DNA of 64,000 nt from Lachnospiraceae bacterium UBA3633 (GTDB taxonomy: Bacteria > Bacillota > Clostridia > Lachnospirales > Lachnospiraceae), in assembly GCA_002374095.1 (NCBI GenBank), contig DFKY01000001.1:1-64000 (forward strand), written 5' to 3'. Made by a program: the position numbers and the translations under genes. This document shows positions 26,704 through 34,397 of this stretch, in pieces (the stretch's first letter is position 1; each line of letters starts with the position of its first letter). The notes beneath the pieces were generated by a model, which saw nothing but the letters and a program-made list of their open reading frames with translations, had not been told where the DNA came from and did no database searches.

Positions 26704-26731
26704 GGATGTGGGATTATCCACATCTATTTTT
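26704..26731 (+). promoter_or_regulatory. Leader hairpin at the start of the legC transcript (attenuator-like)
   Basis: GGATGTGG (26704-26711) pairs with CCACATCT (26718-26725, one G-T pair) around a 6-base loop and is followed by ATTTTTG. It looks like a short terminator or a 5' stabilising stem. No ribosome site is seen between it and the ATG at 26742. Confidence 0.6.
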
Positions 26732-26741
26732 GTTGTAAATC

Positions 26742-27923
26742 ATGAATAAGTTTATACCACTTTCAATCCCGAATTTTATTGGGAATGAGAAAAAATATGT
26801 AAACGAAGCACTTAATGAGGGGTGGGTATCTACTGGTGGTGCTTATATAACTAAATTTGAAGAGGATTTAGCTAGCTATTTGAATGTAGAAAAAGTGGTA
26901 TGTTGCCAAAGCGGTACCTCTGCCTTGCACTTATCATTAATTGAGTGTGGAGTAAGGACAGATGATTTAGTTTTAGTTCCGACTGTTACTTTTATTGCTG
27001 CTGTTAACCCGGTTAAGTATATGAATGCTGATCCTATATTCATTGACTGTGATGATAGTTTATGCATGGATCCGGATAAACTGGAAGAGTTTTGTGCGAA
27101 TGAATGTAGATTAATTGAAAATAAACTAATTCATAATCTTACTGGCAAGCATGTTAAAGCAATAATAATTGTTCATGTTTTTGGCAATATAGCAGAGATG
27201 GATAAGATTATGTCTATTGCCAATAAGTATAATTTAAGAGTTGTAGAAGATGCAACGGAAGCACTTGGCACAAAATATACTGATGGGAAATATAAAGGTA
27301 AGATGGCAGGAACTATTGGTGACTTTGGGGCTTTATCTTTTAATGGCAATAAAATTATTACTACAGGTGGCGGTGGAGCAGTGCTCGCTCGAGATCCTAA
27401 AGCTGCAATGCATATGAAGTTTTTATCAACTCAGGCAAAAACTGATCCGCATTATTATAGGCATGATGAAGTTGGATATAATTATAGGATGACTAATCTC
27501 CAAGCTGCACTTGGAGTTGCTCAACTTGAACATTTGAATGAATTTATAGAAAATAAAAATCGATTTTATGATATATATAAGAAAGAGTTTAGCTCATTTG
27601 AATATGGAAGAATTTTGAGATTTAGAGATGGAACACATTCAAATAAATGGTTTATCTCATTACTTGTTGATATAGACAAAATGGATTGCGAATTAAAAGT
27701 TTTGATAGAAGATATAAAGAAAAAAGGCGTTGAAACTAGACCTATATGGGGATTAATCCATATGCAGAAACCATATATTGATTGTATAGCATATAAAATA
27801 GATAAAGCTTTATATTATTATAAAAGGGTTATCAATATTCCATCTTCAACTCAGCTTGCTAATGAAGATATAGTATTGGCATCAGAATTAATAAAAGAAA
27901 CAATAATGGAGCATGTTAAGTAA
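26742..27923 (+). CDS. legC: PLP-dependent aminotransferase of the legionaminic acid pathway (LegC type)
   Basis: A DegT/DnrJ/EryC1-fold aminotransferase of 393 aa that converts the 4-keto-6-deoxy sugar nucleotide to its 4-amino form. IPLSIPNFIGNEKKYVNEAL with GWVSTGG at the N terminus is typical of LegC; CCQSGTSALHLSL binds the cofactor phosphate; VVEDATEALGTKY carries the Asp that contacts the PLP ring, and the Schiff-base Lys sits in FNGNKIITTGGGG near residue 203. It has its own promoter, and overlaps ptmE by one base (ATGA-like junction). It works directly after LegB. Confidence 0.92.
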   Translation: MNKFIPLSIPNFIGNEKKYVNEALNEGWVSTGGAYITKFEEDLASYLNVEKVVCCQSGTSALHLSLIECGVRTDDLVLVPTVTFIAAVNPVKYMNADPIFIDCDDSLCMDPDKLEEFCANECRLIENKLIHNLTGKHVKAIIIVHVFGNIAEMDKIMSIANKYNLRVVEDATEALGTKYTDGKYKGKMAGTIGDFGALSFNGNKIITTGGGGAVLARDPKAAMHMKFLSTQAKTDPHYYRHDEVGYNYRMTNLQAALGVAQLEHLNEFIENKNRFYDIYKKEFSSFEYGRILRFRDGTHSNKWFISLLVDIDKMDCELKVLIEDIKKKGVETRPIWGLIHMQKPYIDCIAYKIDKALYYYKRVINIPSSTQLANEDIVLASELIKETIMEHVK

Positions 27924-28969
27924 TGAACGATTATTATAAGAATTATTTAATTACTGAAGATGTTAAAGTAATTGATGCAATGAAAAAACTTTCCGAAATC
28001 GGAAGTAAAATTCTATTTATACATGATAATTTTGTTCTAAAAGCTTCTATTTCTGATGGTGATATTAGGCGATATATTTTAAAGTCTGGTGATTTAAACG
28101 AAAATGTCATTAAAGCTGCAAATCACTCTCCGAAGTATCTAATAAATGTAAATTATAAAGATGCTGAAAAGTTTATGAGGCAAAATTTGATTGAAGCTGT
28201 CCCTATACTAAATGATAACAACACTATAACTAACATCTATTTTTTAAATAACAACTATATTGAAAGACACTTTAAAAAAATTGATGTTCCTGTGGTTATG
28301 ATGGCTGGAGGCAAAGGTACACGACTATACCCATATACTAAAGTTTTGCCCAAGCCATTGATTCCAGTTGGTGATATTCCAATAGCCGAAAGGATTATAA
28401 ATCAATTTTATAATGGAGGCTGTAAAAATTTCTATTTAATTGTGAATCATATGAAAAATATGATTAAATCATATTTCAACGATATTGATAAGCCATATAA
28501 TATTCAATTTTTAGATGAATATGAGCCACTTGGGACAGGTGGAGGACTTATATATTTAAAAGGTTTAATTAATAGCACTTTTATTCTTACTAATTGCGAT
28601 GTTCTCTTAAATGTTGATTATAGCAATATACTTGAGCATCATAATGATAATAATAATTTAATTACGATGATAGTTGCCGAGCAAAAAATTCAGGTACCAT
28701 ATGGTGTTGTTGAGTTTGATAATAATAATAAAATTACATCAATGAAAGAAAAACCAATTATAAAGTATTATACTAATACTGGATGTTATATTGTTAACCC
28801 GAAAGTTTTAGAAGACTTAAATGAAAAAAAATCAGTGGATTTCCCTGATATGATTGATAAATACAGAAATAAAGGAGAGAATATTGGAGTATATACTATA
28901 TCAGAAGATTCATTTATTGATATGGGGGAACTTGATAAACTTGATGCTGCAAATAATATGTTCTATTGA
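27923..28969 (+). CDS. ptmE: CBS-domain sugar nucleotidyltransferase, probable GlcN-1-P guanylyltransferase (PtmE type)
   Basis: Residues 1-115 form a CBS pair and residues about 122-345 a nucleotidyltransferase with MMAGGKGTRLYPYTKVLPKPLIP, ILTNCDVLL (metal-binding Asp) and MKEKPII. This architecture and the neighbours match Campylobacter PtmE, which makes a GDP-activated glucosamine sugar and so commits the route to GDP-linked intermediates. The CBS pair may sense an adenine nucleotide. Length is 348 aa. It overlaps legC by one base. An alternative is another sugar-1-phosphate guanylyl- or uridylyltransferase. Confidence 0.85.
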   Translation: MNDYYKNYLITEDVKVIDAMKKLSEIGSKILFIHDNFVLKASISDGDIRRYILKSGDLNENVIKAANHSPKYLINVNYKDAEKFMRQNLIEAVPILNDNNTITNIYFLNNNYIERHFKKIDVPVVMMAGGKGTRLYPYTKVLPKPLIPVGDIPIAERIINQFYNGGCKNFYLIVNHMKNMIKSYFNDIDKPYNIQFLDEYEPLGTGGGLIYLKGLINSTFILTNCDVLLNVDYSNILEHHNDNNNLITMIVAEQKIQVPYGVVEFDNNNKITSMKEKPIIKYYTNTGCYIVNPKVLEDLNEKKSVDFPDMIDKYRNKGENIGVYTISEDSFIDMGELDKLDAANNMFY

Positions 28970-28971
28970 TT

Positions 28972-29595
28972 ATGGAAAAATTAGTAATCATTGGAATCGG
29001 TGGTCATGCAAATTCGGTCATTGATTCCATAAAACAGAATAGTGAATATGAGATTGTCGGTTATGTAGATAAAGAAATGAAAGAGACTATATATAATTTT
29101 GAATATCTGGGAAGTGATGATAATCTTGAAACAATATATAAGAAAGGCGTGAAGAACGCTTTTATTTGTATTGGGTTTCTTGGCGATAATGATTTGAGAA
29201 ATAAAATTTATGATAATCTTATATCAATTGGTTACAACGTACCTACCATTATAGACAAGACAGCAATTCTGGCTGACAATTGTAAAATTGGCGAAGGAAC
29301 TTTTGTAGGTAAGGGCTCTATTATTAATAGTAATGCTAATATAGGCAAGATGTGCATAATCAATACTGGCGCCATAGTTGAACATGATTGTTTTATTGGC
29401 GATTATAGTCATATAGCTATTTCGACTTGCTTATGTGGTGGAGTGAAGGTTGGAAAAAATTCATTTATAGGAGCAAATTCAACAATAATTCAATGCATAC
29501 ACATAGGGAATAATGTCACAATTGGCGCTGGAATGACAATAATAAGCGATATAAGTGATAATAAAAGAATTACATTAAATTCAATTAAAAAATAA
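28972..29595 (+). CDS. legH: Sugar O/N-acetyltransferase of the NeuD/PglD family (probable LegH)
   Basis: A 207-aa protein with an N-terminal Rossmann-like PglD domain (VIIGIGGHANSVIDSI) and a left-handed beta-helix of hexapeptide repeats, with NTGAIVEHDCFIGDYSHIAI carrying the catalytic His. Such enzymes use acetyl-CoA to acetylate the 4-amino group. In this gene order it should make the 2,4-diacetamido intermediate after LegC; an O-acetyltransferase role of the NeuD kind is the alternative. The ATG at 28972 follows the ptmE stop by 2 bp; an in-frame TTG lies two codons upstream. No Shine-Dalgarno is obvious. Confidence 0.82.
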   Translation: MEKLVIIGIGGHANSVIDSIKQNSEYEIVGYVDKEMKETIYNFEYLGSDDNLETIYKKGVKNAFICIGFLGDNDLRNKIYDNLISIGYNVPTIIDKTAILADNCKIGEGTFVGKGSIINSNANIGKMCIINTGAIVEHDCFIGDYSHIAISTCLCGGVKVGKNSFIGANSTIIQCIHIGNNVTIGAGMTIISDISDNKRITLNSIKK

Positions 29596-30593
29596 TGGAT
29601 AGCAGAGTCTTAATAATTGCAGAAGCTGGTGTAAATCATAATGGCAGTATTGATATTGCTAAAAAAATGGTTACACTAGCTAAAGAAGCCGGAGCGGATA
29701 TAATAAAGTTTCAAACTTTAAATGCTAATGAATTAGTGTCAAAGCATGCAATGAAAGCTAATTATCAGATTAGTAACACTGACAATGGAACTCAACTTGA
29801 TATGCTTAAAAACTTATCTTTAAGTAATGATGAGTTTATAGTGCTTAAAGATTATTGTAATAAATGTGGAATAACTTTTTTGTCTTCACCTTTTGATATA
29901 GAAAGTATAGAATTTTTATATTCAATAGATATACCTTTTTGGAAAATACCATCAGGTGAAATTACAAATTATCCATATTTAGTAAAAATAGCTGGCACTC
30001 ATAAAGATATAATAATGTCTACAGGCATGTCTGAGATTTCTGAGATAGGGGATGCTATAAAAGTTTTGAAAGAAAATGGCGCTGGTAAAATTAGTTTATT
30101 ACATTGCAATACTGAATATCCAACACCATATGCAGATGTGAATCTTAAAGCAATGCTTACTTTAAAAGAAAAGTTTAATTTAGATGTTGGTTATTCAGAT
30201 CATACATTAGGCATAGAAGTGCCAATCGCAGCTGTTGCAATGGGGGCAAAGATTATTGAGAAACATTTTACAATTGATAAGAATATGTTAGGACCTGATC
30301 ATAAGGCAAGTCTTGAGCCTAACGAATTAAAAAAAATGATTGAATGTATAAGAAATATTGAGAGTGCTTTTGGAGATGGAATTAAGAAAGTAACAAATTC
30401 CGAGAGAAAAAATATAAATGCTGCTCGAAAAAGCATTATAGCAAAAAAGAATATAAAAAAAGGCGAAGTGTTTTCTGTTAATAATATAACAACGAAAAGA
30501 CCTGGAAATGGGTTATCACCAATGTTATGGAATGAAGTTATGGGTAAAGTATCAAAAAAAGATTTTAATGAGGATGATTTTATTGAAATATGA
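29595..30593 (+). CDS. legI: N,N'-diacetyllegionaminate synthase (NeuB family)
   Basis: It condenses 2,4-diacetamido-2,4,6-trideoxymannose with phosphoenolpyruvate to form the nine-carbon acid. The TIM barrel starts with LIIAEAGVNHNGSIDIAKKM, IIKFQTLN follows, and WKIPSGEITNYPYL and GYSDHTLG are conserved family motifs; the C-terminal 60 residues form the SAF antifreeze-like domain (RKSIIAKKNIKKGE). Length is 332 aa. The start codon shares a base with the legH stop. Choice of legionaminate over sialate or pseudaminate follows from the LegB/LegC/PtmE neighbours. Confidence 0.93.
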   Translation: MDSRVLIIAEAGVNHNGSIDIAKKMVTLAKEAGADIIKFQTLNANELVSKHAMKANYQISNTDNGTQLDMLKNLSLSNDEFIVLKDYCNKCGITFLSSPFDIESIEFLYSIDIPFWKIPSGEITNYPYLVKIAGTHKDIIMSTGMSEISEIGDAIKVLKENGAGKISLLHCNTEYPTPYADVNLKAMLTLKEKFNLDVGYSDHTLGIEVPIAAVAMGAKIIEKHFTIDKNMLGPDHKASLEPNELKKMIECIRNIESAFGDGIKKVTNSERKNINAARKSIIAKKNIKKGEVFSVNNITTKRPGNGLSPMLWNEVMGKVSKKDFNEDDFIEI

Positions 30594-31732
30594 TTAAAGT
30601 TGGAATTATAACTTCGTCAAGAGCTGAATATGGTTTATTAAAACCAGTGTATTTAGAATTTAAAAAGAGAAAAAATATAAATGTAAAGTTAATAGTTACT
30701 GGGACACATATTTCAAAAAAATATGGTTATACTATAAATGAGATTAAAAATGATGATATATCAATAGATAAATGCATTAATAATATATCTAATTCTAAAA
30801 ATGATATGTCTGATATATTCTCAAAAACTGTATTGCAATTTAATAAGTACTTTAAATATAATAATTTCGACACTATAGTTATACTTGGCGATAGATATGA
30901 AATACTTGGAATTGCCATTGCCTGTATATTTAATAGTATCCCGATTTGCCATATAAATGGTGGTGAAGCAACATTAGGTGCTATTGATGAAGCAATTAGA
31001 CATAGTATATCAAAAATGAGTTATCTTCATTTTACTTCTTGTGATGAATATCGTAAAAGAGTTATACAACTTGGTGAGAGCCCAAATAGAGTTTATAATG
31101 TTGGAAGTCTTGGGGTAGAAAATGTTACTAAGGAAAAGTTATTTTCTAAAAGTGAATTATGCAAGCTTCTTAATATTAATCTCGATAAGTATCTCGTTGT
31201 AACTTATCATCCAGAGACGCTAAAGAATAATGTCATAAAAGATTTTAGAGAATTACTTAATTCGTTAACTAAGTTTAATGATTATCAAGTTATTTTCACC
31301 AAGTCAAATGCAGATAAAGGTGGTTTGACCATAAATAAAATGATTGATGATTATGTTAAAAACCATAAAAATGCATATTCGTTTTTTTCTTTAGGCGTAA
31401 AAAAGTATTTAAGTTTAGTTAAGCATTCCACAGTAGTTATAGGCAATTCATCAAGTGGTGTTATTGAGGTACCAGCATTATGCATACCGACTGTAAATAT
31501 AGGTGACAGACAGAAAGGAAGAATAAGAGTAAATTCGATTATTGATTGCAAATGCAATTCAAAAAATATTATTTCTGCTATTAAAAAAGCAATGAGAATT
31601 AGTGGAATGATCAATCTTAAAGATTATAAACTTTATAAAAAAGGCACATCAAAAAATATTGTCAAAATTATTTCAAATGTATTTAATAAAAGAATTAGTT
31701 TAATGAAAAAATTTTATGATATAAAGGTTTAA
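30590..31732 (+). CDS. legG: Hydrolysing 2-epimerase (NeuC family, LegG type)
   Basis: It removes the nucleotide and epimerises C2 to give the free 6-deoxymannose derivative used by LegI. ITSSRAEYGLLKPVY at the N terminus, VILGDRYEILGIAIA, CHINGGEATLGAIDEAIRHS and the late VIGNSSSGVIEVPAL are typical of NeuC enzymes (GT-B fold). Length is 380 aa. It overlaps legI by 4 bp. In the GDP route the substrate would be the GDP-linked diacetamido sugar. It is followed after 1 bp by a Gfo/Idh/MocA gene. Confidence 0.92.
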   Translation: MIKVGIITSSRAEYGLLKPVYLEFKKRKNINVKLIVTGTHISKKYGYTINEIKNDDISIDKCINNISNSKNDMSDIFSKTVLQFNKYFKYNNFDTIVILGDRYEILGIAIACIFNSIPICHINGGEATLGAIDEAIRHSISKMSYLHFTSCDEYRKRVIQLGESPNRVYNVGSLGVENVTKEKLFSKSELCKLLNINLDKYLVVTYHPETLKNNVIKDFRELLNSLTKFNDYQVIFTKSNADKGGLTINKMIDDYVKNHKNAYSFFSLGVKKYLSLVKHSTVVIGNSSSGVIEVPALCIPTVNIGDRQKGRIRVNSIIDCKCNSKNIISAIKKAMRISGMINLKDYKLYKKGTSKNIVKIISNVFNKRISLMKKFYDIKV

Positions 31733-31733
31733 G

Positions 31734-32702
31734 ATGAATGTTTTAGTTGTTGGACTTGGTTCGATGGGAAAAAGAAGAATCAGGTTGATTAAAAAAAATG
31801 CAAATAATGTAAATATTGCTGGAATAGATAGTGATCCGATTCGTAGGAAGGAGTGCGAAGAACGATTCGGTATAGAAACTTTTGATGCAATAGCAAATGT
31901 CAAGTATAAAATTGATTCTGTTTTTGTGTGCACATCACCTCTATCACATGCTAATATTATTACTGAATGCTTAAATAATGGATGGCATATTTTTTCTGAG
32001 ATAAACCTTGTAAATGATGGGTATGAGAAGAATATTAAACTCGCCAAAGAAAAAGGTAAGGTTTTGTTCTTATCATCTACACCATTTTATAAAAAAGAAA
32101 TGCAAAAAATTAAAGAAATATTTTCGCCAGTATCAAAGTCTAATTATATATATCATATAGGTCAGTATTTACCTGATTGGCATCCATGGGAGTCGTATAA
32201 TAATTACTTTGTAAAAGACAAACGCACTAATGGATGCAGAGAGATTATGGCTATTGAATTTCCTTGGTTAATTGATTTATTTGGCAATATTGATGAATTT
32301 AGTGTCGTAAAAGATAAAATTACGAATCTGGATATTAATTATAATGATAATTATATGATCCATTTTAAACATAATAATGGCAATAAAGGTTCTATAATTA
32401 TTGATGTTGTATCTCCAAAGGCGACTAGGAAACTTGAAATATATTCAGAAGATAAATATGTATCATGGGATGGGACGCCTGAATCACTATATTTTTTTGA
32501 TAGAATTGCTAAAAAAGGAACAAGGTTTGATTTATATATGAAAGTTGATCATAATGATAATTATAGTGACTTCGTCATTGAAAATGCTTATGAAGAAGAA
32601 ATTAGGGCATTTTTCAATTGTATAAACGGAGAAAATGTCAGCTTATATTCATTTGAAAAAGATAAAAATATTTTAAATCTGATTGATAAAATAGAAGGTT
32701 GA
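31734..32702 (+). CDS. Gfo/Idh/MocA-family oxidoreductase (3 of 4)
   Basis: A 322-aa predicted NAD(P)-dependent oxidoreductase with the Rossmann start VVGLGSMGKRRIRLI. The EKP position reads SEINLVND, so the canonical Lys-Pro is missing. REIMAIEFPWLIDLFG stands where other members have the catalytic His of the HxxD/H region; here it is E-F-P-W-L-I-D. This suggests a divergent or non-catalytic partner. It starts 1 bp after legG and is followed by a more canonical paralogue, as seen in the first pair. Confidence 0.8.
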   Translation: MNVLVVGLGSMGKRRIRLIKKNANNVNIAGIDSDPIRRKECEERFGIETFDAIANVKYKIDSVFVCTSPLSHANIITECLNNGWHIFSEINLVNDGYEKNIKLAKEKGKVLFLSSTPFYKKEMQKIKEIFSPVSKSNYIYHIGQYLPDWHPWESYNNYFVKDKRTNGCREIMAIEFPWLIDLFGNIDEFSVVKDKITNLDINYNDNYMIHFKHNNGNKGSIIIDVVSPKATRKLEIYSEDKYVSWDGTPESLYFFDRIAKKGTRFDLYMKVDHNDNYSDFVIENAYEEEIRAFFNCINGENVSLYSFEKDKNILNLIDKIEG

Positions 32703-32704
32703 TT

Positions 32705-33637
32705 ATGAAGACATTGAATGTATGTTTTGTAGGATATGGGTCAATAGCTAAAAGACATGTTAAAAATCTACTAAGCATTTGCAAGAGTAAAAGTATTGAA
32801 GTTAACATTGATTTACTTAGACATCGCTATGATACAAAAGATTCTATAAAACACATTAGAAATGTTTATTTTCATAGATTGCCTAAAGATGCAAGATATG
32901 ATATTATTTTTGTCACAAACCCGACATCAAAACATTATCAAACGATTAAGGAAAACATCAATAGGACAAAAATGTTTTTTGTTGAGAAGCCGCTCGTATC
33001 ATATGAATATATATCAAAAATCAAGTCACTAAAAATTAACCCGAATAAGATTTATGTTGCATGTCCAATGCGATATAAAAGGATAATGTCATATGCAAAA
33101 AAATATTTTGATAAGAAAAAAATATTATGCGCAAGGATTCTATGCTCAAGCTATTTACCAAAATGGAGAGTAGGAGTTGATTATAAAGAAACATATAGTG
33201 CTAGAAAAAAATTGGGAGGTGGAGTAAGGCTAGATTTAATCCATGAGATGGATTATATTAGATATTTATTTGGTGACCCAATAGATATTAAATGTAGTTA
33301 TGGAAAGTATTCCGATTTATCAATTGACACTGAAGATTTAGCTATCTATATCTTGGAATATAAAGATAAAATTATAGAACTACATCTTGACTATTTTGGG
33401 AAAAAGAACCAAAGGAATATTGTTCTATTTACTACTAATGATACAATAAACATTGATTTATTAAAAAACAAAGTTATATTTTATAATCTGAACAAAGTAT
33501 TAAGTTTTAATGAGAAAAAAAATGATTTATATAAAGAAGAATTATCAACTTTTTTAAAGATTTTTTATAAAAAAGATAAGAATACAAATAATTTATTTAA
33601 TGCATTAGAAACAGTAGTGTATTCAAAGGGTGCATAG
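32705..33637 (+). CDS. Gfo/Idh/MocA-family oxidoreductase (4 of 4)
   Basis: A 310-aa oxidoreductase with VGYGSIAKRHVKNLL at the N terminus, VEKPLVS as the EKP motif, and RLDLIHEMDYIRYLFGDP carrying the catalytic His/Asp region. GAAGG lies 8 bases before the ATG at 32705; an in-frame TTG lies two codons earlier. It directly precedes the CMP-transferase gene, so it may act on a free or activated nonulosonate, for example in side-chain modification, but nothing in the sequence names the substrate. Confidence 0.84.
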   Translation: MKTLNVCFVGYGSIAKRHVKNLLSICKSKSIEVNIDLLRHRYDTKDSIKHIRNVYFHRLPKDARYDIIFVTNPTSKHYQTIKENINRTKMFFVEKPLVSYEYISKIKSLKINPNKIYVACPMRYKRIMSYAKKYFDKKKILCARILCSSYLPKWRVGVDYKETYSARKKLGGGVRLDLIHEMDYIRYLFGDPIDIKCSYGKYSDLSIDTEDLAIYILEYKDKIIELHLDYFGKKNQRNIVLFTTNDTINIDLLKNKVIFYNLNKVLSFNEKKNDLYKEELSTFLKIFYKKDKNTNNLFNALETVVYSKGA

Positions 33638-33638
33638 T

Positions 33639-34397
33639 ATGAGAGTCCTTTTTACAATTTGCGGAAGAGCTGGATCGAAAGGCTTAAAAAATAAAAATAT
33701 TAGCAATTTATTAGGTAAACCTTTGGTTTATTATACTATTTCAGCAATAGATTTATTTGTAAAAAATCAAAAGGTTATCAGTGATTTGCAATATGATATT
33801 GCCCTAAACACAGATAGCAAAAAATTAAAAGAAATAGTATCTAGTAATTCTATGCAAAAAGTTGAAATTATAGATAGGAAAGAAGAGCTTGCTGGTGATA
33901 TTGTTGCGAAAAAAGATGTAATAGCAGATACATATATTCAAATGAAAAAAAATAAATATTGTGAATATGATGTAGTAGTGGATTTAGATATTACATCACC
34001 ACTTAGAAGAGAAATTGACATAGAAAACCTATTACTAAAATATATTGAATCAAATGTAGATGTTGTTTTTTCTGTTGTAAAGTCACGAAGAAATCCATAT
34101 TTTAATATGGTTTGTATAAAAGATGGAATTATTAAAAAAGTAATTGACAGTAATTTTACGACAAGGCAACAAGCACCTGAAATATATGATATGAATGCAT
34201 CATTATATGCATATTCAATAAATTTTTTATTATCAAGTAATAATATTTTAGATGGAAAATCTGATATTATTATTATGAATGATACTATGGTATTGGATTT
34301 AGATGATAAGGAAGATTCTGAATATATGAATGTAATTGCTAATTATTTGTTCTTAAATGATAAAATGTATTCAGCGGTGTTTGATAACATTGCTTAA
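33639..34397 (+). CDS. legF: CMP-legionaminate synthetase (acylneuraminate cytidylyltransferase family)
   Basis: It activates the nonulosonic acid with CTP to give the CMP donor used by sialyltransferase-type enzymes. CGRAGSKGLKNKNI at the N terminus is the nucleotide loop; LDITSPLR, VVKSRRNPYFNMV and TTRQQAPEIYDMNASLYAY match the family core. Length is 252 aa. AAAGGG sits 8 bases before the ATG at 33639, which follows the previous stop by one base. Its 3' end overlaps the next gene by 41 bp. It completes the pathway legB-C-ptmE-H-G-I-F. Confidence 0.93.
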   Translation: MRVLFTICGRAGSKGLKNKNISNLLGKPLVYYTISAIDLFVKNQKVISDLQYDIALNTDSKKLKEIVSSNSMQKVEIIDRKEELAGDIVAKKDVIADTYIQMKKNKYCEYDVVVDLDITSPLRREIDIENLLLKYIESNVDVVFSVVKSRRNPYFNMVCIKDGIIKKVIDSNFTTRQQAPEIYDMNASLYAYSINFLLSSNNILDGKSDIIIMNDTMVLDLDDKEDSEYMNVIANYLFLNDKMYSAVFDNIA

